A stretch of 64,000 nucleotides of DNA from Muricomes sp049840515 (GTDB taxonomy: Bacteria > Bacillota > Clostridia > Lachnospirales > Lachnospiraceae). Under the pieces are notes generated by a model that did not search any database, had not been told where the DNA came from, and saw only the letters and a program-made list of their open reading frames with translations. The stretch lies in contig JASGKW010000009.1 in assembly GCA_049840515.1 (NCBI GenBank), positions 682,001 through 746,000 of the forward strand. The letters are read 5' to 3'. Each line of letters begins with the position of its first letter. Position 1 is the first letter of the stretch. Positions 55,878-64,000 of this stretch are shown here, in pieces. The position numbers and the translations under genes are program-made.

Positions 55878-57281
55878 GTGATACATCAGTACCATAATAA
55901 TGGATATAACATTGTCCTTGACGTGAACAGCGGATCAGTTCATGTTGTGGACAAGATTGCATATGATGTGATAGGCTCTTTGGAGGCTATGAATTCTTTT
56001 CACACTCCTGAAAGTTTAAAAGAGAAAGATACCTTTGAGTATCTCTTGAAACAACTTGGGGAGAGTTACAGTGAGGAAGAATTAAAGGAGGTCCTGGAGG
56101 CTGTCGGTGAATTGACAGAGGCAGGACAGCTTTTTACAAGAGACGTTTATGAAGATTATATTGGCGAGGTGAAGCAGAGGAAGACGGTAGTAAAAGCACT
56201 GTGTCTTCATGTTGCTCATGATTGTAACCTGGCTTGCAGATATTGTTTTGCGGAAGAGGGCGAATACCACGGCAGACGTGCTCTGATGTCCTATGAAGTG
56301 GGAAAGAAGGCGCTTGATTTTCTCATTGCCAACTCCGGCAGCAGGAGAAATCTTGAGGTGGATTTCTTTGGGGGAGAGCCCCTGATGAACTGGCAGGTAG
56401 TAAAGGACCTGGTGGCATACGGAAGAGAACAGGAAAAGATATACGATAAGAATTTCCGGTTCACTCTGACTACAAATGGAGTTCTTCTGAATGATGAGGT
56501 TCAGGAGTTTGCTAACCGCGAGATGGATAATGTTGTTTTAAGTCTGGATGGCAGACAGGAGATAAATGATAAGATGCGCCCGTTCAGGAATGGGAGAGGC
56601 AGCTATGATTTGATTGTACCCAAATTCCAAAAGCTGGCAAAGAGCAGAAATCAGGATAAATATTACATACGCGGAACTTTTACAAGGGAGAATCTGGATT
56701 TTTCTGAGGACGTGATGCATTTTGCCGAACTGGGATTTAAACAGATTTCTATTGAACCTGTGGTTGGGGAAGAAACAGATACCTATGCAATCAGGGAAAG
56801 TGATTTACCCCAGATTTTTCAGGAGTATGATAAGCTGGCCGAGACTATGGTTGAGAGGGAACGCCGGGGAGAAGGATTTAATTTCTTTCATTTCATGCTG
56901 GATTTAGAGGGCGGCCCCTGTGTTGCGAAGCGCTTATCCGGATGCGGTTCGGGGACAGAGTATCTTGCAGTTACCCCCTGGGGAGATTTATATCCATGCC
57001 ATCAGTTTGTGGGAAATGAAGAGTTTCTGATGGGAAATGTGGACGAAGGAATTGTAAAACCTGAGATGGCGGATGAGTTCAGAAGCTGTAGTGTTTATTC
57101 AAAGGAGAAGTGCAGGGATTGTTTTGCCAGATTTTATTGCAGCGGAGGCTGCATGGCAAATTCTCATAAGTTTCATAATACCATACATGATACCTATGAT
57201 GTGAGCTGTGAAATGGAGCGTAAGCGCGTGGAATGTGCGATTATGATAAAAGCAGCTCTCGCTGATGAAGAAAGGAACTAA
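55878..57281 (+). CDS. scfB: SCIFF radical SAM maturase
   Basis: 467 residues. An N-terminal peptide-recognition domain (about residues 1-95), the radical SAM cluster motif CNLACRYC near residue 115 with FFGGEPL, and a C-terminal SPASM domain with cysteines in GCGSGTEYLAVTPWGDLYPC and CRDCFARFYCSGGC. It forms thioether bonds in the scfA product. The start is GTG at 55878 after AGAGGGG. Confidence 0.95.
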   Translation: MIHQYHNNGYNIVLDVNSGSVHVVDKIAYDVIGSLEAMNSFHTPESLKEKDTFEYLLKQLGESYSEEELKEVLEAVGELTEAGQLFTRDVYEDYIGEVKQRKTVVKALCLHVAHDCNLACRYCFAEEGEYHGRRALMSYEVGKKALDFLIANSGSRRNLEVDFFGGEPLMNWQVVKDLVAYGREQEKIYDKNFRFTLTTNGVLLNDEVQEFANREMDNVVLSLDGRQEINDKMRPFRNGRGSYDLIVPKFQKLAKSRNQDKYYIRGTFTRENLDFSEDVMHFAELGFKQISIEPVVGEETDTYAIRESDLPQIFQEYDKLAETMVERERRGEGFNFFHFMLDLEGGPCVAKRLSGCGSGTEYLAVTPWGDLYPCHQFVGNEEFLMGNVDEGIVKPEMADEFRSCSVYSKEKCRDCFARFYCSGGCMANSHKFHNTIHDTYDVSCEMERKRVECAIMIKAALADEERN

Positions 57282-57285
57282 AGCT

Positions 57286-59520
57286 ATGAAGAAGGGTGTT
57301 GGTATAATCAGTCTGATCATAGCCATTATCTTAATAGCTCTTCTGGGATTTGTCACAGTAGTCGGCCTTGGGGAAAAAGGTTCAGGTGCAGTAAAAAACA
57401 TGAACCTTGGTCTGGAGTTGAACGGTGGTGTCAGTGTCACATATCAGGTAAAGGGCGACAAACTGTCCAAGGACGATATGAGAGATACAGTTGCCAGACT
57501 GCAGCGGCGTGCAAAGCAGTATAAGGCAAAAACAACGATATACCGGGAAAATAAAAACAGAATCCGTATTGAGGTTTCCGGCGAGAATGCCCGTGAGGTT
57601 GCAGAAAAGGTTATACAGCCGGGCGCTCTGTACTTTATCCGGGAAAAGAGCAGTGAAGGCAGTGAAAACTATAGTCTGAATGATTCAGGAGTATATGAGC
57701 TTGGCAGGTCGATAGAGGAGTTGAAAGAAAATGGCTCTATCGTTTTGACGGCTGCCGATATTTCAGATGCGCAGGTGGTGTCTCTGGAAGAAAGTTCTGG
57801 CAATGTAAATAATACTGTGCGTCTTTCTTTTACTGAGGAGGGGACAGAGAAACTCAGACAGGTGACAAAAGCAGCATATGAAGCTCAGGAAACAATGGGG
57901 ATTTATTATGATGGTGAATTAATCAGTGTTCCAAGCGTCAATGCTGAGATTAAGGGCGGTGAAGCTCAGATTGCCGGAAAATTGACATGGAAACAGGCAG
58001 ATGACCTGGCGGCATCCATCAGAGGCGGTCTTGCCGGGCTTGAGATGGAGGAGTTAAGCGTACATTCCTACGGGGTGCAGGCGGGGAAGGATACGATTGA
58101 TACAGCACTTAAAGCGGGAGGCTTAGGTCTGATTGTGGCATTCCTTTTTATGTGTATCCTGCTCCGCATTCAGGGGCTGGCAGCTGGAGCTGCCCTTCTT
58201 ATCAACACAGGGCTGAACCTTATTCTTATAAATACATTTAATATTGCCCTGACACTCCCGGGCATTGTGGCGATTCTGCTGGGCATAGGCCTGGCTGCCG
58301 ATGCTAATGTGACAGTCTTTGCGGGGGTGAGAGAGCAGCGGGCTCAGGGCAAGCCCGTGCCGGAAGCTTTAAAGGATGGATTTCAGAAAGCAGCGTCTAA
58401 TCTTTTTGACAGAAATATCATTGTATTGATTGCCGCAGGTGCTCTGTGGGTAAAGGGCGGTGATAATGTCAGAGGATTTGCCCAGATACTAATTGTCAGC
58501 ATTGTAGTGTCTTTATTTACTACATTAGTGGTTACACGCCAGTTGATAAGTTCGTTATATGCAATTGGCTTTCAGAATGAGAAGCTTTATGGACGTATAA
58601 AAGCGAGAAGAAAGCCAGTGCGTGTGTTTAAAAATAGAAAGATATTTTTTATCATTCCGATTACATTAATTTTGGTTGGATTTGTAATTATGGGAGTAAA
58701 TGTAGCGCAGGGAAGGAAAGCTCTGGGATACAGTATTGAGCTTAATGGGGGTACCATTACCACTGTGAACTTCCACAAAAATTACAGCTTTGAGGAAATT
58801 GGCCAACAGGCCGTTCCGCTGATAGAAAAGCTGACGGGAAAAGATTCTGTGAATGTAAAGAAAGTCAAAAATACAAATCAGGTTGTTTTCAGAACAAGAG
58901 TGCTGACTCTGGATGAGCGGAAAGAAATCTCAAAAGCGATGGCTGATAATTTCCAGGTGAAAGAGGATGAAATAACCTCAGAGACAATCAGCCCTGCAGT
59001 GAGTTCGGAAGTGAAACAGGATGGTACAGTTGCAGTTCTTATCTTTACGGCCTGTGTACTTTTGTACATCTGGTTCAGACTCAGGGATATACGTTTTGTG
59101 ATTTGTACCCTGGTGACACTGCTTCACAATGTTTTACTGGTATTGGCATTTGATGCCTTTTTCAGGATGCCCGCGGACAGTCTCTTCAGTGCATGTATGT
59201 TAATTATTGCTGGCTTCTCAATCAATGCGTCGACTGTTATTTTTGACCGGGTTCGCGATGAAATGAAAGCGAGGAAGGAAGGAGACCGACTTCCCGCATT
59301 AGTCAACAGAAGTATTGCAGGGTCAGTGATGCGTAATCTTTGCACTTCTCTTATAATGTTTATTATATTTATATCCTTATATATATTGAGTACAGGGTTC
59401 ATGAAAGCCACTGCCCTTCTGATGGCGGTGGGAATTATCTGTGTGATTTATTCGGCGGTATATATAGCAGCACCCTTGTGGTATCAGACCAGGGTGAAAC
59501 AGAGGTATGCCAAAGAATAA
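57286..59520 (+). CDS. secDF: SecD-SecF fusion protein translocase subunit
   Basis: 744 residues. SecD half: first membrane segment, LGLELNGGVSVTYQVKG, the external P1 domain, and GIVAILLGIGLAADANVTVF; SecF half from about residue 450: GYSIELNGGTITTVNF and GFSINASTVIFDRVRDEMK. Twelve membrane segments in total. It uses proton flow to pull exported proteins. The ATG at 57286 follows AAAGGAAC, four bases after scfB. Fused SecDF is known from Firmicutes. Confidence 0.93.
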   Translation: MKKGVGIISLIIAIILIALLGFVTVVGLGEKGSGAVKNMNLGLELNGGVSVTYQVKGDKLSKDDMRDTVARLQRRAKQYKAKTTIYRENKNRIRIEVSGENAREVAEKVIQPGALYFIREKSSEGSENYSLNDSGVYELGRSIEELKENGSIVLTAADISDAQVVSLEESSGNVNNTVRLSFTEEGTEKLRQVTKAAYEAQETMGIYYDGELISVPSVNAEIKGGEAQIAGKLTWKQADDLAASIRGGLAGLEMEELSVHSYGVQAGKDTIDTALKAGGLGLIVAFLFMCILLRIQGLAAGAALLINTGLNLILINTFNIALTLPGIVAILLGIGLAADANVTVFAGVREQRAQGKPVPEALKDGFQKAASNLFDRNIIVLIAAGALWVKGGDNVRGFAQILIVSIVVSLFTTLVVTRQLISSLYAIGFQNEKLYGRIKARRKPVRVFKNRKIFFIIPITLILVGFVIMGVNVAQGRKALGYSIELNGGTITTVNFHKNYSFEEIGQQAVPLIEKLTGKDSVNVKKVKNTNQVVFRTRVLTLDERKEISKAMADNFQVKEDEITSETISPAVSSEVKQDGTVAVLIFTACVLLYIWFRLRDIRFVICTLVTLLHNVLLVLAFDAFFRMPADSLFSACMLIIAGFSINASTVIFDRVRDEMKARKEGDRLPALVNRSIAGSVMRNLCTSLIMFIIFISLYILSTGFMKATALLMAVGIICVIYSAVYIAAPLWYQTRVKQRYAKE

Positions 59521-59587
59521 GGAGATACAGGGAAACTCCGCTGGAAAATATAGATAAGACAAGCTGACTCACGTTGAGAAAATGTGC

Positions 59588-59617
59588 CTTCTTGAACATT
59601 CGCAGTTCGATAAGTAT
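59588..59617. repeat. Single copy of the GAAC-N7-GTTC repeat
   Basis: CTTCTTGAACATTCGCAGTTC, then GATAAGTAT, matches the 32-bp unit of 28797-28892. A second, shorter copy with GAACGTTAGTAGTTC follows at 59657-59674. Both lie upstream of recJ. Confidence 0.6.
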
Positions 59618-59696
59618 TTCTCATCGGGGGTCAGTTTTTATATATCATATATTTTCTGGAACGTTAGTAGTTCACGATTTACAAGGAGGACGGGAA

Positions 59697-61409
59697 ATGG
59701 AAAAATGGTTTATAACGATGAAAAAAGCTGATTTTGGACAGATTGCTCAAAAGTATCATATTTCTCCCATTCTTGCGAGGCTGATACGGAACAGAGATAT
59801 CATTGAGGATGAAGATATTAATTTTTATCTCAACGGTACAATCGCCGATTTGTATGATGGAATGCTCATGAGAGATATGGACAGGGCTGTGGAGATTCTT
59901 TCCGAGAAAATAAAGGAGGGAAAATCCATCCGGGTGATTGGCGATTATGATATTGACGGGGTGAATGCGACCTATGTATTGCAGGAGGGACTTTCAAAAC
60001 TGGGAGGCATCGTGGATACAGACATTCCTGACCGTATGAAAGATGGATATGGGCTGAACCGGGTTCTTATCGACAGGGCGTTGGACGACGGTATTGACAC
60101 CATTATCACCTGTGACAATGGTATTGCTGCTGTGGAGGAAATCGCGTATGGGAAGCAGGAAGGGCTTACGATTATCGTGACAGACCACCATGAGGTCCCA
60201 TACATGGAGGCAGGGGGAGAGAAAGAGTATATGATGCCCCAGGCGGATGCTGTGGTGGACCCGCACAGGCCGGATTGTGAGTATCCATTTAAGGGTCTGT
60301 GCGGCACAGCAGTTGCATACAAACTGATAGAGGCATTATATGAAGTTATGCAAAGAGATGTGGATGACATTGATTATCTCATGGAAAATGTGGCCATAGC
60401 TACAGTAGGAGATGTGATGGATCTGACAGGGGAGAACCGGGTTTTTGTAAAACAAGGTCTGGAGATGCTTAAGTGCACTCATAATGAGGGGCTGAAAGCT
60501 TTGATGGAGTGTACAAAAGTTCCGGTGGAGAGATTGTCGGCTTATCATATCGGATTTGTACTGGGCCCCTGTATCAATGCCAGCGGGCGTCTGGATACGG
60601 CAAAACGGGCGCTGGAGCTTTTAAAGGCGTCAAGCCGCAGGGATGCGGTGATGCTGGCTGAGGATTTGAAAGCGTTGAATGACAGCCGGAAGGAGATGAC
60701 AGAAAAAGGGGTAGAGCAGGCGGTGCAGCAGATAGAAGAAGCTCCTCTGAAAGAAGATAAAGTGCTGATAGTTTATCTCCCTGACTGCCATGAAAGCATA
60801 GCCGGAATTATAGCAGGAAGAATCCGGGAAAAGTATCACCGCCCTACATTTGTTCTTACAAAAGGCGAGGAAGGGGTAAAAGGTTCGGGGCGCTCCATTC
60901 CCGCCTACAATATGTTTGAGGAGATGTGCAGATGCAGGGCATTGTTTACGAAGTTCGGAGGGCACAAGCTTGCTGCCGGACTTTCTCTGCCGGAAGAAAA
61001 TGTGGATAGATTTAGAGAGACAATGAATCAGCTCGCGGATTTATCTGAGGAAGATTTGCTTCCGAAGGTCTCCATTGATATGCAGCTTCCGCTGTGCCAT
61101 GTGACCGAAGTGCTTGCTGAGGAACTGGAACTTTTGGAGCCATTTGGAAAGGGAAATACAAAACCGCTGTTTGCAGAAAAAAATCTGGAAGTTCTGCGCC
61201 CCAGAATTGTCGGAAAAAATCAGAATGTTTTGAAATTTCAGGTTCGGGATGCTCTGGGAAATGTAATGGAGGCCGTTTACTTTGGGGATGCCGGTGCATG
61301 CATGGAATATATGAGTCAGAAAAAGGATTTATCCTTTACTTTTTATCCAGGTGTAAATGAGTATATGGGGGTGAGAACTCTTCAGCTTACGGTGGTGAAT
61401 TATCAGTAA
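59697..61409 (+). CDS. recJ: Single-stranded-DNA-specific exonuclease RecJ
   Basis: 570 residues. DHH phosphoesterase motifs: VIGDYDIDGVNATYVL, ITCDNGIAAVEE, VTDHHEVP and VDPHRPDCEYPFKGLCGTA; DHHA1 motif GSGRSIPAYNMFEEM with FTKFGGHKLAAGLSL, then an OB-fold end. It degrades single-stranded DNA 5' to 3' in recombination and repair. The ATG at 59697 follows AAGGAGG; the longer frame upstream runs through the repeats and is not translated. Slightly shorter than E. coli RecJ, normal for this clade. Confidence 0.92.
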   Translation: MEKWFITMKKADFGQIAQKYHISPILARLIRNRDIIEDEDINFYLNGTIADLYDGMLMRDMDRAVEILSEKIKEGKSIRVIGDYDIDGVNATYVLQEGLSKLGGIVDTDIPDRMKDGYGLNRVLIDRALDDGIDTIITCDNGIAAVEEIAYGKQEGLTIIVTDHHEVPYMEAGGEKEYMMPQADAVVDPHRPDCEYPFKGLCGTAVAYKLIEALYEVMQRDVDDIDYLMENVAIATVGDVMDLTGENRVFVKQGLEMLKCTHNEGLKALMECTKVPVERLSAYHIGFVLGPCINASGRLDTAKRALELLKASSRRDAVMLAEDLKALNDSRKEMTEKGVEQAVQQIEEAPLKEDKVLIVYLPDCHESIAGIIAGRIREKYHRPTFVLTKGEEGVKGSGRSIPAYNMFEEMCRCRALFTKFGGHKLAAGLSLPEENVDRFRETMNQLADLSEEDLLPKVSIDMQLPLCHVTEVLAEELELLEPFGKGNTKPLFAEKNLEVLRPRIVGKNQNVLKFQVRDALGNVMEAVYFGDAGACMEYMSQKKDLSFTFYPGVNEYMGVRTLQLTVVNYQ

Positions 61410-61575
61410 AGTCATGAAAATATGGCTGAGGCACTGAAGAAAGAGTAAATCGCGTAATTTGTGGACGAATTGTAACGATTTATGACGGATTTATGAAGGA
61501 AATAGTTTTAAAATTGTGAAAATAATGTTATACTTAATTCTATGAAACTTACGATAGAAGAAAGGGGGAATTGAT

Positions 61576-63878
61576 ATGGCAGGCACTCCGGAATACGAAT
61601 TGCTCAATAAAAACCTGGAAATAGTAGATGGACATGGGGTGAAGGCGCCGGAAGATTATCAAGACCCTGAACAGTTATATCAGGTTTTGCTGGACCGGAT
61701 TAGAAAATATCATCCTTCTGCGGATATCAGTATGATAGAGAAGGCATATCAGATAGGAAATAATGCCCATCAGGGCCAGACAAGAAAGTCCGGTGAACCT
61801 TATATTATCCATCCTCTGTGGGTAGGAATTATCTTGGCGGATTTAGAGATGGATAAGGAGACGATTGTAGCGGGAATGCTCCACGATGCGGTGGAGGATA
61901 CCGATATGACGGTGGAAGATGTGACCAAGGAATTTGGCGCGGAGGTTGCCCTGCTGGTGGATGGTGTCACAAAATTGGGACAGTTGTCTTATTCTCAGGA
62001 TAAACTGGAAGTCCAGGCGGAGAATCTGAGGAAGATGTTTTTGGCCATGGCCAAGGATATCCGCGTTATCATTATAAAACTGGCGGACCGCCTTCATAAC
62101 ATGCGCACGCTGGAATTTATGGTTCCTGCAAAGCAAAAGGAAAAAGCAAGGGAAACTATGGACATCTACGCTCCCATTGCGCATCGGCTTGGTATCTCCA
62201 AAATCAAGACTGAGCTGGATGATTTATCCCTGAAATATTACCAGCCGGAAGTTTATTATAATCTGGTAAAGGATTTAAATGAGCGCAAGACCGAGCGGGA
62301 AGATTTTGTGCAGCAGATTGTGGCGGAAGTTTCTGAACACATGAAAAATTCTAACATTGAGGCGAAAGTCTACGGTCGTGTAAAACACTTTTTCAGCATT
62401 TACAAGAAGATGGTAAATCAGAATAAGACGGTGGACCAGGTCTATGATTTGTTTGCAGTGCGCATTATCGTAGATTCTGTGAAAGACTGCTATGCGGCGC
62501 TCGGGGTAATCCATGAGATGTACACTCCCATACCGGGGCGTTTTAAGGATTATATCGCCATGCCTAAGGCAAATATGTACCAGTCCCTCCACACCACCCT
62601 TATGGGGCCGGCGGGACAGCCTTTTGAGATACAGATTCGTACAGAAGAGATGCATAAGACGGCTGAGTACGGTATTGCCGCCCACTGGAAATACAAAGAG
62701 GGAAGTTCGGGCAAGAGCGTGGAAGCCCAGGAAGAAGAGAAGTTAAGCTGGCTTCGTCAGATTCTGGAATGGCAGAGAGACATGTCCGACAACAGAGAGT
62801 TTTTAAGTCTCCTGAAGGGAGATTTAGACTTATTCGTAGAAGACGTATACTGTTTCACGCCGGAAGGCGATGTAAAGAGTCTTCCAAACGGCTCTACACC
62901 AGTGGATTTTGCCTATGCGATTCACAGTGCGGTAGGTAATAAGATGGTAGGCGCCAGAGTCAACGGCAAGCTGGTAAATATAGATTACAAGATTCAAAAT
63001 GGTGACAGAGTTGAGATTTTGACTTCGCAGAACTCCCGGGACCGAGCCGTGACTGGCTCAATATTGTAAAGAGCACCCAGGCGAAGAACAAAATCAATCA
63101 ATGGTTTAAGAAGGAATTTAAGGAAGATAATATCATTCGCGGAAAAGAAATGATTGCTTCCTACTGTAAGGCAAAGAACATCAATATGCCGGACGTTATG
63201 AAACCAAAATATCAGCAGACTGTGCAGCAGAAGTATGGATTCCGCAACTGGGATGCGGTGCTGGCAGCGCTGGGACACGGGGGCGTAAAAGAAGGTCAGA
63301 TTGTCAACCGTCTTGTGGAGGAATACGAAAGAGAGCACAAGAAGGAAATCACCGATGAAACAATTCTGGAACGGATATCTGAGGCAAATCACCACAAGGT
63401 TCATATCGCAAAATCTAAAAGTGGTATTGTTGTCAAAGGAATCGACGATATTGCAGTTCGATTCTCAAAATGCTGTAATCCAGTTCCAGGGGACGAGATT
63501 GTAGGATTTGTGACCAGAGGGCGCGGCATGTCTATCCACAGAACGGACTGTGTCAATATGCTGCATTTGTCAGGACCGGAGAGAGAGCGTCTCCTCGATG
63601 CCGAGTGGGAAGATACAGCGGCGGATGAGAGCGGAGGTCAGTACCTGGCTGAGTTAAAGGTGTTTGCAAATGACAAGCAAGGTCTTCTGCTGGAACTCAC
63701 CAGAGTTTTCACAGAGTCTAAGATAGATGTGAAATCCATGAACATACGGACCAGCAAAAAGGGAACGGCTACACTGGATTTGGGATTCATTGTACACGGC
63801 AGGGAAGAACTGAACAGAATTATCGAGAAGCTGCGCCAGGTAAGCGGCGTGATAGATATTCAGAGAACGGCAGGTTAG
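61576..63878 (+). CDS. relA: Bifunctional (p)ppGpp synthetase/hydrolase RelA/SpoT, frameshifted
   Basis: About 767 residues after restoring one G at 63038-63040. N-terminal HD hydrolase (GNNAHQGQTRKSGEPYIIHP, then MLHDAVEDTDMT and KLADRLHNMRTL), synthetase (GRVKHFFSIYKKM, FKDYIAMPKANMYQSLHTT), TGS (VYCFTPEGDVKSLPNGSTPV), zinc-finger region and C-terminal ACT. It makes and breaks the stringent-response alarmone. An intact frame on both sides and the essential nature of the gene make the break an evident sequence error. AAAGGGGG precedes the ATG. Confidence 0.93.
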
Positions 63879-63883
63879 AAAGA

Positions 63884-64000
63884 ATGAAGATAGAAAGATT
63901 TGTAATTGGGATTATAAGCACAAATTGCTATCTTGTGCAAAATGAAGAAACAAAGGAATGTTTTCTGATAGATCCGGCGTCATGTCCGGCAAAACTGGTG
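63884..64000 (+). CDS. Metallo-beta-lactamase-fold hydrolase (partial start)
   Basis: The first 39 residues (MKIERFVIGIISTNCYLVQN, then EETKECFLIDPAS) match the opening beta strands of MBL-fold hydrolases of the glyoxalase II-like type, often encoded after relA in Clostridia. It runs off the window before the HxHxDH motif. It begins five bases after the relA stop and is probably co-transcribed. Confidence 0.75.
   Translation, partial: MKIERFVIGIISTNCYLVQNEETKECFLIDPASCPAKLV

Overview
The window is chromosomal DNA from a low-to-medium GC, spore-forming anaerobic Firmicute, most likely a Lachnospiraceae (gut Clostridia). Supporting genes are the SCIFF peptide and its radical SAM maturase, a DUF5721 protein, the Lachnospiraceae-type divergent NAD-dependent DNA ligase and ClpX-like ATPase, SpoVT, a Csp-like subtilase, a SecDF fusion and bacteriohemerythrin. 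No rRNA, tRNA, prophage or CRISPR array was seen.

Layout. 1-5.9 kb: end of an ASKHA-fold gene, a sigma-factor remnant, a frameshifted secreted C39-type peptidase, small membrane proteins, an ECF sigma/anti-sigma pair and a Phd/ParE-type toxin-antitoxin. 6-8.2 kb: htpG behind a perfect CIRCE element. 8.3-16.8 kb: sugar operon (ribose-type ABC importer, two FGGY kinases, DeoR regulator, class II aldolase). 16.8-18.6 kb: a coiled-coil gene flanked by inverted repeats, a MITE-like palindromic element, a DUF5721 gene and a very small holin-like type I toxin with a probable antisense RNA. 18.6-23.3 kb: surface O-acetylation-like cluster (SGNH, DUF4358, MBOAT, DHHW/AlgX-like) followed by an RluF-type pseudouridine synthase. 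23.4-28.7 kb: DNA ligase, ClpX-like ATPase, S8 protease. 28.7-39.5 kb: short palindromic tandem repeats, zinc-ribbon protein, lspA, nudC, hemerythrin, YitT protein, two M20 peptidases/amidases, DUF2318 lipoprotein, a two-component system and an iron alcohol dehydrogenase. 39.5-43.7 kb: moeA plus a FecCD-type ABC importer, probably for molybdate or tungstate. 44-51.4 kb: ferric-reductase-like membrane protein with its own two-component system, a repeat-tailed membrane protein, a second YitT protein and a cyclic-di-GMP phosphodiesterase. 51.5-64 kb: enolase, AEC transporter, YqeY, SpoVT, TIGR04086-scfA-scfB-secDF-recJ-relA, and the start of a metallo-beta-lactamase-fold gene.

The most important caution for any reader: 17 genes carry a total of 29 single-base frameshifts (17 apparent insertions, 12 apparent deletions), many in runs of identical bases, and including genes that are rarely lost (relA, clpX-like, sugar importer). 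When each indel is corrected the gene length becomes a whole number of codons. I therefore read these as sequence errors rather than decay, and annotate the genes full length with the breakpoints noted.

I did not find a clearly new large multi-gene system. The best candidates for something undescribed are the type I toxin/antisense locus at 18.2-18.4 kb, the dispersed palindromic elements, the 32-bp GAAC-N7-GTTC tandem repeat, the structured leader in front of the ferric-reductase/two-component operon, and the moeA-linked importer.
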